NCBI GenBank assembly: GCA_945643635.1
Contig: CALZFC010000016.1
Span: 3,932,501-3,996,500, forward strand
From: Allodiplogaster sudhausi
Taxonomy: Eukaryota > Nematoda > Chromadorea > Rhabditida > Diplogasteridae
Direction of reading: 5' to 3'
DNA: 64,000 nt
The position numbers were made by a program, and so were the translations under genes. Shown in pieces: positions 11,484 through 22,765 of this stretch (position 1 is its first letter; the number at the start of each line of letters is the position of its first letter). The notes under the pieces are model-generated. The model was not told where the DNA came from. It made no database searches and saw only the letters and a program-made list of their open reading frames with translations.

Positions 11484-14400
11484 CTAGATAAAGAGTGGGA
11501 GAAAGACTGTGTGAGTGAGAGGGAGGAGTGATAGAATGGGGGCGAAGAGAAAATTAGAGAACAGAGTATGAGAGAGAAGGACAGAGAGAGAGAGAGAGAG
11601 AGAGCAGGATTAAAGGGCTCTAATATGTCGCAGCCTGATAATATTATCGCATTATGACTTTCAAGAAAACAATAATATTAGTGTAAACGTTTCTTGATAG
11701 AGGCATGTTTTCAAAGCGGCACTTTTCTTCAGCTGACGAGCTGTAAAATGAGTTGGGGCTTGCAATGCACCGATCGCTTTCGTTGCCGTTGTCCTCCATA
11801 AGATGTCACTGAATGCAAATACGCCTTACACCACTTTCCTACTGACGAGCCCTACACTTATTTTTGATCTATTTAATCCACTTACGCGGTAGATAAATTT
11901 GAAGGTTGTTAAATACGATACGAACATTTGGAGATTGGGATATTAATAAGTGCTGAAAATAAATAATAAAAAAACAGCATGTTATGAAGCCTTTTACTGA
12001 GATATGTTTAATGCTATTATTAAGTTGCACTATGCCGTTTCTGCTTATGTTTAAAACACTGTTTATAACTATTTATTCACATATCGGTTCTATTTTCTGA
12101 TGAAACGCTCAATCCCATGGAAGCGGGCAATCGAAGATTTAACTTAACTTAACTTTGTCTACGAAATGAATAAATAAGTCAGCATGTGGTAGAAGAAGAA
12201 AAATTCTGCTCTTAATTGGACAATTGTTTAACCTGTCCAAGCTGAACAAGAAATGGCACAATTTAAAAAATTTAACATAAAAATACTTATATGCGCATAT
12301 TAAATATAAATATTGGTCCTTGAACAGCGTGATTTACAAGCAACTTCTTTAAAATATTGGAATATTCATCTCGGGAGGAATCTAAAACGCCATGGTGGAT
12401 TCCTAAAATTCCGCTCACTTTCTAATCAACTTTGTTTTGGCCAAAATTTACGAATAGACATCCCTCTCAAATTTGGTAAAAAAAAATTTCATATCACCCG
12501 ACAAGATCATCGAATTTCGTGTTCGAATTTCAGGAAAAACAATGCTTCTCGTGAGAGTCTTATGGCAAGTTTTTCTTCTAATAAATCGATTTTATTTCCC
12601 GAGTTTGATCGAGTCACACATTCATATAATGTCACAAGCTATATAGAGTGATAATACTCGTCTGAAATAGGTGAATAATTTGACTTTATTACTCGAGTTT
12701 GGTACAGTTAAAATTTCTTTTAAACAAGTCTTTAGAGTGTGCCCCCCTTCTTGTCATTCCGATACTCAAGAGAAGAAGGCAATCTAAACAGCGGCGATGA
12801 CGTTGGCTGATATGCCCTACAGTGCAAATGATTGCGTCCGGCTGCCGCAGCCACAGCAGCACTTCTAATGGAAGCCTTCGCATTTAGCATTTTTCTCTTC
12901 TCCTTAATATTTACTATATTTAGTTACAACTTCAACAATGTTTGAAATTCAAAGAGAATGGATACCTCTTTCGTTTTATGACAAGCCGAAATCGTAAGCA
13001 AGAATATGTATAATAAACAAGGAAGTTAAGTAGTCTATATGTATGCTTAATCCTATGTGAACAGGGTAGCCAAAGGTTAAGCAAACGACTCACAGTCAGC
13101 AATAAGCAATGTGCCATTGAACACCTCATTCTCTCTCTCTCTCCCTCTCAATCCCTCTCTCTCCCTCCCCTTTCTCACTCCCTCTCTCCATTTCCTCTCT
13201 CCCTCTTCCTCCTTCACGCTCTCCCACAGTCTCTCTCTCACTCTCTCTCCCCATCTCCCTCTCTCTCCATCTTTCTCACTCACTCTCCCTCTCTCTCTCC
13301 CTCTCTCTCTCTCTCTGCTATCTCTCTGCCTTGTTCTTACTCGTCTGCTTGCCGTCCAGACCTCGACCTCTACCCTTACTTGGCCACGACATCTTGCCCT
13401 CAATCGTTCTCTGATTGTGCGGGATTAAATATAGCTATTATAGTTGTAAATTAACCTTCACAATTTTTTTAAATTTTTAATTGTTAATAAATAAATAAAA
13501 TCACAAATAAACGTGTTCCTAATTGCTAGGGCGTGGCTCAATGACGCAGGCTTAGCAACAAAGATGAGCATTACACACTTCTAATGAACCGATCACAGCC
13601 AGCAGCTGCGGAAGATACATACGTATGTATTTAGATAAGATGAGCAAATTTTGTCTAATTAAAAATATTTAATAGCGATTGATCAAGGACCACTCATGTT
13701 CACAAGCTGTACAGAGTGAGAGAGTTTGACGGTGGCCGCATGTCGTATTCGTCTCTCTTTTCTCTCTCTCACAATCTCTCGCTCTCTCTTTCTCTCTTTC
13801 TTTCTCTTTCTCTCTCTCTCTCTTTCTCCTTCTCTTTCTCTCTTTTCTCTCTCGCTATTGGCAAAACCTTCTCAACGATTTTTTAAAAAACATTTTTACG
13901 GACTTTGTTTTGGACCTAAAATTTTCAGATTAGACACCGCCATCGGTGCGCATATTTTCATTTAAAACGTTCACATCAACATGACAAGATTATCGTATTT
14001 CATGTAAGAATTTGAAGCATAAAATAAATAGAAATGAAAAAAAATAATTTAGGTCGAATGCGCGTATTTCATGTCTTCGTCTTAAACCGGCACTTTTCTG
14101 TGGCTGATGAGCGGTAAACGGGTAAAGGACTTTTACAACTCGATGGTCCGTCAATTCCAGGCGCTATGAGAAATTTTGAGGGAGAAATTAGAAAGAAATG
14201 TTGATTATTAAAAGAAATATTTCATATTCTTTCTCTCTCTTTCTCTCTCTTCTTCTTTTTTTTTCTCTCTCTCTCTCTCTGTCTCTCTCTCTCTTTCTCT
14301 CTCTCCCTCTCTATTCCCTCTCTCACACTCTGTCTCGCTCTCTCTTTCTCTCTTTCTTTCTTTTCCTCTCTTTCTCTCTCTCTTTTTTCATACGGATTGA

Positions 14401-14861
14401 CCTTGAAGGCGTCCGAGCTTTATCCATACTCTCGTCTGAAGGGATCGTTTCCGACACTGTTAAACCCTGTTCTCTCTTGTAGTTCAACACCCTTACCTAA
14501 TCCAGGGTTGACCACTCTCTCTCTCTCTCGCCTCCTAAAGGAGCTCTCCGTGTAGAGGCTAAATAATGGTTATGTAGGTGAAGAATAACATCTGAAATTC
14601 CCATGTATTGGCAAAGCCTCATAATCGATTCTGTAAGTTGTGTAGAGTAAGACATTAATTCGTGAAAAATTCCGCCACTTCGGCGCCTCTTTTTAGAAGC
14701 CCAATGAGATCCCCATGCGAGGGCTATTAATTTCTAAAATTGTGCAATTGGACAGCGGTTTTGGATGCCAATGTCATGCTGACCGTATTATGAATTTCAG
14801 GAAAACAAATGTTACTTTAAAAAATTCTGATAGATAAGCGTGTTTCATTTCTTCGTCTTCA

Positions 14862-15048
14862 AGGAGGGCGCTCACCGAAACATATGTAATTAACTCAGGT
14901 TCGAATTGCCGCATCTGCCATGTGAGTAGGCGCTCTCTCACTGTCGCAGGCTATTTCGCTGGTCGCCCATACGCGCTGCGGTATAGTGAGAATACGAAAG
15001 GCGACAACAGTTTGAAATCTCACATAATTTTTCAGTGATCAATCTCCT
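14862..15048. mobile_element. TTAA MITE, older copy
   Basis: Left end AGGAGGGCGCTCACCG preceded by TTCA (a mutated TTAA); right end CAGTGATCAATCTCCT. Interior inverted repeat around CTCTCTCACTGTCGC is recognisable. Confidence 0.65.
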
Positions 15049-15689
15049 GTAGACCGGCACTTTTCTGTGCCAAATGAGCGATAGAAGGATAGCGGACTCT
15101 CGGGACGATTTTCTGTCTGGCGCTTGGTAAATCTAATGGCTAATGTGAATGCAGCTGCTCTACAACGGATTCCTAACGGCAAGACCTTTCACTCTTATCC
15201 GGTTTATTCTCCGCCACAACGTTGTCGATTATTTATTTATTTATTTATTCGTTCATTAGTATATAGATGAGACAACATTGAGATTAATAATTCCACGTAT
15301 GTATTAAGCAGATGCAGACTAAGGAACGCGTGCATAAAGTGTCAAAAGAATCAGCTTTACTTTGGAACCGAATTATAGAGATATGTATATTACAGTTATT
15401 AAGATTCATTAAGCGGCTACTGTATATACATACAACACACATTCTAAATTTGGCATGAAATTGACTGGTAAAAGCACATTGACGCGCTTCACTGAAATAT
15501 CTTGGCCCGCGTAAATTCCATCAATCTTTCATTTGAGTAAGGTACAGAAGAATAAGAACAAAAATGTGTTTGCCTACAGTATTTTTATAACATAAAAAAA
15601 AAATATTGTTCAGACTTTCGATCATGATATTGCCATATTCTGTTCGCTTTTCGCTAGAGACAAGGACAAACACCTTTCTCTTTCACATT

Positions 15690-15992
15690 CTTGAGCCGCT
15701 CTCTCCCTGCTGTTCTCCATCCCCCTATCTCTCTCTAGCTCTTCGTGCCTCTTTCTCTCTTTCTCGCTCTCTTTCTCTCTCGCTCTCTCCATTTCCTTCC
15801 CCTTCCCCCCTCTCTCAGCTGTGGAACCGCCAAGACATCTCAAGTGCATCTCCATTGATGCTAAGAGAGCAACAAGTATAAAGAAAGAAAGGGGGGGGGA
15901 TACGAATGGGCCCGGCAGCTTTCAGGTAGTCTCTGCCTATGTAGAGAGAGAGCCTTACTCATCACAAGACCTACTCCATCCTGCATTGAGTT

Positions 15993-16026
<34 letters not shown>

Positions 16027-16089
16027 CCCACTCACTCTTTCTCTCACTCTCTCCTTCTCTCTCATTTCTCGCTTTTTCTCACTTTCTTG

Positions 16090-16120
<31 letters not shown>
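15690..16120. repeat. (CT)n tracts
   Basis: Long pyrimidine runs on the plus strand at 15690-15815 and 15995-16120 with a short ordinary stretch between. The long open frames over them are Ser/Leu repeats and are not counted as genes. Confidence 0.8.
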
Positions 16121-16121
<1 letters not shown>

Positions 16122-16370
16122 CTATCTCATTTGCTCTCAAACCACCAAGTTCTTGTTCTTCTTCCCTCTTCCTCCTCCCTTCCATTTCTCCTTTTCCTTC
16201 ACGAGGGCATGTATTCCATGTCTGGCAGTTCATCGAAACTCCTCACAACTACTCTGATCTATTTTGAAGTTTTGTGCTTTTCGATAATGTAATATAACTA
16301 AGAAATACTGGAATTTTTACTATTACAGTATCCTTTTGATTACTAGTATCATCCTATTGCTACATATATG

Positions 16371-16543
16371 ACGGTGCAAACTAAAAAAAGGTCGTTTTTG
16401 CGATTTCGACCCGTTATGCACACTTTATTGGAATATTCCACACGAATATGCCAAATTGGTCAAAAAGTACGCGTACATTTGTGCGAATATGTGCATAACG
16501 GGTCAAAAACGCAAAAACGACCTTTTTTTTTAGTTTGCACCGT
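16371..16543. mobile_element. Fold-back MITE with ~53-bp inverted ends
   Basis: The left arm 16371-16423 (starting ACGGTGCAAACTAAAAAAAG) is a near-perfect complement of the right arm 16491-16543 (ending TTTAGTTTGCACCGT). Flanks are ATATATG and GATATAT, so a short AT-rich target duplication is possible. It is unrelated in sequence to the TTAA family and has no coding capacity. Confidence 0.75.
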
Positions 16544-16768
16544 GATATATTTACCCACATATACATGCCGAAGCTGAATAAGCGCTTCTAATATTTCGAA
16601 TTTGCTTTCATTGTCACTGTCTTCTCGCCCTCTCTTCCTTTCTTCTTACTCTCCCTCTCCAGATGTGACTTCGCTCTCTTCTCTCCTTCTTTTGCCTCTA
16701 CTCTCCTCCGCTCTCCCTCTTTGGCCTCTCCTCTCCCTCTCTCTCTCTCTCGCTCTCTCTCTCTCCAG

Positions 16769-19257
16769 ATGTTGTCTATCTCTCTCGTCCTCCTTCTCGC
16801 CTTCTTCCCTCCTTCCTCCCTTTCCTTCCACTCCACTCTCTGCTGCTGCGGCTGCCCCCTTCCATGCCCGGTGCAACATCGTGAAGAGTGCGGCGCTGAC
16901 CCGATGGCGTCATGCAAAGGTGAGCACTTAACTCTCTTTCTCTCTCCCTCTCTCCCTCCCTCTTTCTCTCTCATTCACTCTGCTCTTTCTATTCTCTCTG
17001 TCTCTCTCGCCATCTGACTATTCCCTCTCTCTAATTGACGATAATATCTAATGGGAGGATCCTCAATTTCTCTTCATCTTCAGACCTGAAGGCGTTCAAC
17101 AGGAGCGAGAAGATCGTTGCATGCAGTGGTACTCTATCACTTTTAAATCAAATTGGAGATTTAATTTTATTTTTGTTTAGATTCATTTTTCTTCGAATTC
17201 CTTAGGAATAAATATCTGCATACATTTCTGTATGCAGATATTTATTCCTATTACCTGTACATTCAGCGGTCATCAGCATTTGGATATCGAACGGTTTTCC
17301 AATTACGGAGAAGAAGACAAAGCCGACAACACCGCCACCTGCCGATACGGGCCAACAACATGTGCTCATGGAGATGGTTTGTAACATTCATTCATGAGAA
17401 CTTATTCGCTGGTTATTCACTCAAACACATTGTATGTTATGTAAAGAATCATTTTTATTTACTGCCCATTTTATAAAAGCAATTCACATTTGCGAGCGAA
17501 TAGTTTCTGCACCGGTGGTTCTGACACTTGCTATCATATTATAGGCACAGAACATTTAATACACCTCGATCTGCCTCTTTGAATGCGTTCATAAAAGATA
17601 TGAAAAAATGAATATAAAATAAAATACGACTTCATTTGTCTCTGCAGCAAAGCGGAGGTGACGTCACTCTTGTGACGCTAGAAAACAACGATGCGCCCGA
17701 AGAAAGGAGAGGTCCGAGCAGTGGAACGAGCTACCAAACACAGGCGAGTCAGATTATATATAGAACCCCCCCCCCTCTAATAGTGCCCCCCCCCTTGGAA
17801 GGGCCGTTGAAAAATAGTACCCCTCCCTCTAACAGAACACCACCTCCCCCTCTAATTGTGCCCCCCCCCCCCTAATAGTATAATACCTCGGCTCGAAAAG
17901 TACCTGGAATGTATCCTGGAGGCATGGGATCGTCTTCCAAATGAACATATTGTAAATTCATTCCAATTCTTCCGTTCAACGGATATTACAGTGATGATTC
18001 CATTGAGGCCTAGCTATAAATCTCATTTTTCAAAGAATAAAATGTTGTTTGCAAACTTTTTGTCAACTAAATTGAAAAATAGTACCCCTCCCTCTAATAG
18101 AACCACCCCCCCCCCCCTCTAATAGTGCCCTCCTCTCGCAAAGGGATTGAAAAATAGTGGCCCCGGGGGCACTAATAAGGAAAATAGGGTAAGCATTATC
18201 TGCACTGCTTAGGAATAAATTGCAATTAGGCGTGATATTTAAAAAAAGCGAGGAATATTGTGACATGAAGAATGAAAGGAACGAAAGAGCAAGGGAGAAA
18301 GAGAGAGAATTTCTTAAAACCATCAATTTTTCTCCTTCAGGTGCCCGCGTCATTCTCTTCCGACGACAGCATCCTCACGAGCAGCAGCCACGACGACCAA
18401 GCCGTCGTTCCTTTCCACTCCTCCTCGGCTTTCTCTTTTGCTGGCGAGCAGCCGCAAAGAGGCGGCGCCGCGCTCCATTTCCAATCGACGCAGAACTTGG
18501 CACCAAGCCAATTTTCCTCGAGCCAGAACTTGGCACCGGGCCAATTTTCCGCGATCCAGAACTTGGCACCGGGCCAATTTTCCGCGAGCCAGAACTTGGC
18601 ACCGAGCCAAGATCTCCAAAAGATCATCGGCTACTCCTGGCGCTACGGCGACGACCAGCAGTGGCGTCTAGTGCCCGTGACGGTCGCGGATGCTCAGGTT
18701 TGTTAAAAATAATTTTCTTCCCGTAAATTAATAAAGATCAAAAATATTTGGATTATGATAATTAACATTTTTATTTATTCACTTCATAGCTCACTTTCAA
18801 TCACAATGATTTGTGAGAAGCCTTGAAAAATTTTCAAGTGAATCAAACTAAAAGAACTTCTTTTCGTCTCAGTTTTACATATTATAATATCTATGTATGT
18901 ATATAGGTAGCAAAATTGTCATCACAGTTCCTCGCGATTCGGCGTCTTCAAACGGAAGGAGATGTCAATGGCGGGATGGCGGCGTCAAGCGTCCCCTTCT
19001 CGCCCGACTATTTTCCGCAACAGCCACAATTGCAGCAGCATCAGCAACAAGTGCCTCAAATGCAGCCACAAATCCCGCCATATCCAGCTGCTGGCTATCC
19101 GCATCCCTCTATAATGCCTCAGATGGCGCCTGCCCCTCCTCCTCCTCCGACCGAATCTCTTCCTCTCGCCGCGTGGCGTCGCTTCAATCTGGCCGTTGAC
19201 GGCTTCACGAGCGGCTTCACGAGTTTGGCCGATCGATTTGTTAAACTCTTTGCGTGA
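16769..19257 (+). CDS. Secreted Cys-, Gln- and Pro-rich protein with an 11-residue repeat, unrecognised
   Basis: Six exons in phase (16769-16919, 17084-17128, 17267-17376, 17648-17743, 18341-18697, 18907-19257) give 369 residues. The ATG follows an AG directly (CTCCAG|ATG), which suits a trans-splice acceptor. Residues 1-22 are a signal peptide (MLSISLVLLLAFFPPSS), followed by a Cys-rich segment (LCCCGCPLPC, then single Cys). A TTPPP stretch follows. Residues 185-228 hold 3.6 copies of an 11-residue unit QNLAPGQFSAS, encoded by 33-base repeats starting at 18491, 18524, 18557 and 18590. Then comes a folded-looking block (IIGYSWRYGDDQQWRLVPV) and a Gln/Pro-rich tail with APPPPPTES and FTSGFTSLADRF. 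The intron after 17743 needs a GC donor (CAG|GCGAGT). No family recognised; extracellular matrix, cuticle or secreted effector are all possible. Confidence 0.8.
17204..17249. other. Perfect 20-bp intronic hairpin
   Basis: AGGAATAAATATCTGCATAC (17204-17223), six-base loop, then its exact complement (17230-17249). It lies in the second intron of the secreted-protein gene and ends 17 bases before exon 3. Confidence 0.8.
17760..18175 (+). repeat. Poly-C interspersed repeat, forward copy
   Basis: Four C-rich runs with the phrase TGAAAAATAGTACCCCTCCC repeated (about 17808 and 18073) around a core containing CCTGGAGGCATG. It occupies the GC-AG intron before the repeat exon of the secreted-protein gene. 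A diverged copy in opposite orientation lies at 21957-22310. Confidence 0.65.
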
Positions 19258-19686
19258 TCTTTTGTCTACATATCTGTTCTAGCTGAATATTTTGCCAAAT
19301 CAAGAGAAGAAGAAGAAACAACTCTTATTGGCAGCTTCTGAAAATTCACCACCAAAGCTAATAAATGTGCCAATATTGTTTTATTAGCATTCAGGTATAT
19401 AAAATTTAGTGTACATATTTGTGCACCTGTTACTGTATTGGTGTTTCGTGTCTCATTCAGTTTGCAGTCATTCAAATGCAATGTTGTAAAACAGAAAATT
19501 ATGGCAATGAGACGGTTCTCATTTTATTGACTTGTTTTGATATGGCGATCTGCCAGCATGTGATAATGAAAGTGAAAAAATTTAAGCTACATATGTATTC
19601 TCAATCCAAACAATTTGAATTCTTGAACTGCTACTTTCAAACAATTGTATCCAGAAAAGTCTACAATTGCAAATGTTTTAGAAAAA
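19258..19686. other. Convergent 3' interval, no gene seen
   Basis: Between the stop of the secreted-protein gene (+) and the stop of the chemoreceptor (-). AT-rich; presumably both 3'UTRs. Confidence 0.5.
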
Positions 19687-21435
19687 TTAGAAGCGGTACT
19701 GTTTCTGCAAGGTTGATGAAGTTGGCAGACGCCTTCTGCCGCACAGCCACCAAGGCAGAAGCGACCGGCGCATCGAGCGCAAAAAGGCCAAAAGACACCG
19801 AAAATATTGACTACTGTAGATTTCAGGGAATTGAAAAGACACCGAAAACATTGACGGATTAAAGGACAAAAGTGCTCTGTTAACTTTAATAAAACATAAT
19901 CCATTGTACCAGAATGGCGCCGCGCATGAAATTGCTTGAAGAGCTGGCGTGTAGTAGAGAAGAAGCGGATTGTATGCGAAGCTACCGACATTCCATAAGA
20001 AATACCAATTTTTAAAGTAAAATTTTAAATTTAATTGAATTTTTCAAGGTACATATGTAGCATAATAAATAATGCTAATATTTACCATGTAAATGACACA
20101 AACAATTGCGAATCAGTGCAAGAAGAATCAAACCATCGTCACGAAGAAGAGAAGGTGAGTCGTGAAGCCGATTACGGACGTAATTACCAAGCCGTTTTCG
20201 GCTTTTTCACGCGAGTTCGTCTTATGAGCGACATTGGAGCCACCACGCTTGCATGCGAGAAAGAGAACGAGAGCAGAATTGGCAACGAATGTGAGAACAC
20301 AAAGGATGATCAGGTAGCCTTTTTGTAGCAAAGCGGCAAACTATAATGTAAATAAAATTCTTAATACTACTCTTACAATTAATTTAATTAGTGCCTAGTT
20401 ATAATTATCATTATTACTCAAATGAAGATGTATAGCATACAAACGTTATAATCGTCAACTTCTGGAAGAACTACTTGCCGCCCGTCCGATTGAATGATCG
20501 CCAAGTAACGAAAGGTGTTGAAGGCGCACGGAAACGCCATCAAGAATGGAAGCAGAAAGACGAGTGCTATGGAGATTCGGAAGAATCGCTTCTCGTACTT
20601 AAAGGAACGAGATCACCAAAAAATAGTGCAATAGGCGTTCAAGATTTTCCAATTTCCAGAGTGGAAGTCTTCCGAATTCTGTTGTTTTCAAGTGCTACAT
20701 ATGTGCCTGATTTTGGCTCCTTTAAGATACATATGAATATCAAACTTTAAACGGTTTGATGCATTGCTGAACATAAATAGTGTGTCTGTACATGTATGTA
20801 TGTCTGGTATATATCTTCCGAAATGTATTAGAAATGTATGTAGTTGTTATCGCTGATATTCAGACCGTGGAAACAAATCTCTTTCGAAAGCTACACTAAC
20901 TCGTGAATTTAGAGGAAAAGCAATGGAGACGAGTCGATTGAGAGAAAGCGCGAAGCTCGCTTGAAGTTGCGCGCCTTGCGTGTAAAGAAGAAGTACGAAA
21001 GTCGCAGTAGACAGGTTTGACCTCTCCAACCAATCGTACCTCAAAGGGCACAGGACGCCTTCTCAATTCGTGAAGGTACCAAGTTTTGAGGGAACTTTTG
21101 ATCTAAAATTTTTTAAACCAATGCAATCAATAAATTATTATAAGTTGAATACCAAGCAAAAAATGAAGGCCATGTCGTAAACATGAAGAGGAAGAGTGTC
21201 GCATTGTACATGGCTAGGTCCTGTAAAAAGCCAATTTATTCAAACCTTATAATTTTTGCTAATGCAAACTAGCCGTTATTCCAGCGATAACGATAATTCG
21301 AAAAATGTACAGTGCATTGAAGTTCTTGTTGCGGAGAATTCGAATGTAGACGAACAAAGCGAGAGGAAAAGTAATGACTCCGATGAAAATCATTATGAAT
21401 GAGTCAATCCAATCATGTAGCTCCAGCTCGTCCAT
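19687..21435 (-). CDS. Nematode serpentine (7TM) chemoreceptor, Srg/Srv-like
   Basis: Minus-strand exons, approximately 21292-21435, 21119-21220, 20901-21050, 20445-20597, 20134-20340 and 19687-19990. The start is MDELELHDWIDSFIMIFIG; TM1 ends in ...FVYIRILRNKNFNALYIFR. Exon 2 gives TM2 (DLAMYNATLFLFMFTTWPSF). Exon 3 gives TM3 with the class signature SLNRLVSIAFP. Exon 4 gives TM4 (FFRISIALVFLLPFLMAFP) and an extracellular loop. Exon 5 holds TM5 (GYLIILCVLTFVA) and TM6 preceded by a charged loop (REKAENGLVITSVIGF). The last exon gives TM7 (GSFAYNPLLLYYTP) and a basic tail. Such receptors sit in sensory-neuron membranes and detect environmental chemicals. The joins at exon 3 and the last exon do not match consensus sites perfectly, so exact borders, or intactness, are open. 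Confidence 0.7.
20603..20721. mobile_element. Short TTAA-flanked element, possible MITE relative
   Basis: 119 bp between TTAA at 20599-20602 and 20722-20725, starting AGGAACGAGATCACC and ending TTTTGGCTCCT. Only the first bases of the ends match the main family. It lies in an intron of the serpentine receptor, and its left TTAA supplies the AG of the 3' splice site used at 20597. Confidence 0.4.
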
Positions 21436-21956
21436 CTGAGGAAGTGTGAGTGTGCAAAAAGAAGATTAATATTGCAACAGAAAACGCACACACTTGATGC
21501 AGGAATCTTCTCTATATCAGAGAGAAAAAGATCAACGTCGCAAAGAGGAATTACTTCTCCCTAATTATCGTTTATTCATAGCTTGTTAATCTTCGTGTGC
21601 ACTTCTGTTTCCTCGACGAACTTGGGCATTCCTCGCCTAATGAAAGTACGGAAGGATGTCTCCAACTGACGACATGTCACATGTTTGGAATTAAGAAATG
21701 CGTAATCAAAGATGCGTCAAGTGATCGTTTTTATCAATGACTTTCGCTGAAGAGCACTTGATAAAACAGCAGACGCAAGTGTAGATAGAGCAAAACAAGA
21801 AAAAAAAATGTTATTCGAGTTTATAAAGCATCATGAAAAGCAGGAAGCAAATCATAGTTGAGATACAATTCAGATGAAATTAGCAGCCTGCATGCGATAA
21901 CAAAGATTGAAAACAAATAAAAATTATCACGATTACACCGTATTTTCTCTATTTGT

Positions 21957-22310
21957 ACCCCCGGGGGAACTATTTTTCAATACCCCTGCGAGAGGGGGGC
22001 ACTATTAGATGGAGGGGTTCTAATAGAGGGAGGGATACTATTTTTCAATGTGAGACACTAAAAGTTTAATCACAACATTATATTCCCAAAAAAAGTAGAA
22101 TCGTAGCCCCAATTCAATGGAATATCCGATTTACAACAGATTTTTCATGAATTTGGCATTAGTTCACTGGAAAGAGCACCGCATGCCTCCAGGATCCGTT
22201 CGAAGTACATCTAGAGATGAGGTATTAGACTGTTAGGGGGGGGGGGTGCTATTGGAGGGGGGGGGGGGGTGGGGTTCTACTAGAGGGAGGGTTTCTATTT
22301 TTCAATGGCA
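21957..22310 (-). repeat. Poly-C interspersed repeat, reverse copy
   Basis: G-rich on the plus strand, with GGGAGGGATACTATTTTTCA and CATGCCTCCAGGAT matching the complement of 17760-18175. It lies upstream of both the serpentine receptor (-) and the kinase (+). Confidence 0.65.
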
Positions 22311-22557
22311 TTTAATCGGAGGTTCTCTATAGAATTACTTCAGGCATTTACCAGTAATGAATTTTTAAATGTAATTTTTACCTGTTTGCTGTGCTACGTA
22401 CTATGAATACTTCCTTTGGGCGCAAACGTCCGCGCTCGAAAAGCTAGATTCTACGAATATTTACTTAGCCCTTTCGGCAAATTTTACGAATATTTTTTCT
22501 GTGTGTATTAAAATGCGTTTAACAAGTTTAGTTTAATCCAAAATCAATTTTTTTTAG

Positions 22558-22631
22558 GTGAACTTAATTTCGGAGTCAGCTTTTGTGAGACAACGAATGA
22601 CCTTAGCATTGCAATTTGGACACGAAATGTG
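22558..22631 (+). other. Exon-like stretch, weak
   Basis: Between TTTTTTTTAG and a GTATGC donor, open in one frame (VNLISESAFVRQRM...). No connection in phase to the kinase start was established. It may be a 5' exon or chance. Confidence 0.2.
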
Positions 22632-22765
22632 GTATGCTTAATTTAAAATTGTTTTGTTTAGTTCAAATTTAACAGTATGATTAACTAAGTGCACGTTTCA
22701 AAATCCCAATAAAGGACGAGCGAAAGAATTTCAGCATCATTCTTCTCATCATCGCCTCTCGAAGA

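Larger units (their letters stand above)
10690..15500. repeat. Second copy of the ~5 kb tandem duplication
   Basis: Partner of 5695-10650 with the same block order. The middle (about 11645-13530) has no clear counterpart, so either copy has gained or lost sequence there. It carries (CT)n tracts at 13120-13320, 13740-13860 and 14230-14390, a MITE at 11151-11344 that has no partner in copy 1 (inserted after the duplication), and one at 14862-15048 that does have a partner near 10127-10303 (inserted before it). Confidence 0.7.

Noticed and set aside
12313..12651. 112-codon open frame in the tandem-duplicated region
   Set aside because: No homologous frame in the other copy of the duplication and no splice context.
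18220..18726. Arg-rich open frame of 168 codons over the repeat exon of the secreted gene
   Set aside because: Shadow of the QNLAPGQFSAS frame; only the latter joins in phase with both neighbouring exons.
19587..19991. 134-codon minus-strand frame overlapping the chemoreceptor's last exon
   Set aside because: Shifted frame of the TM7 exon; the NPLLLYYTP frame carries the receptor pattern.
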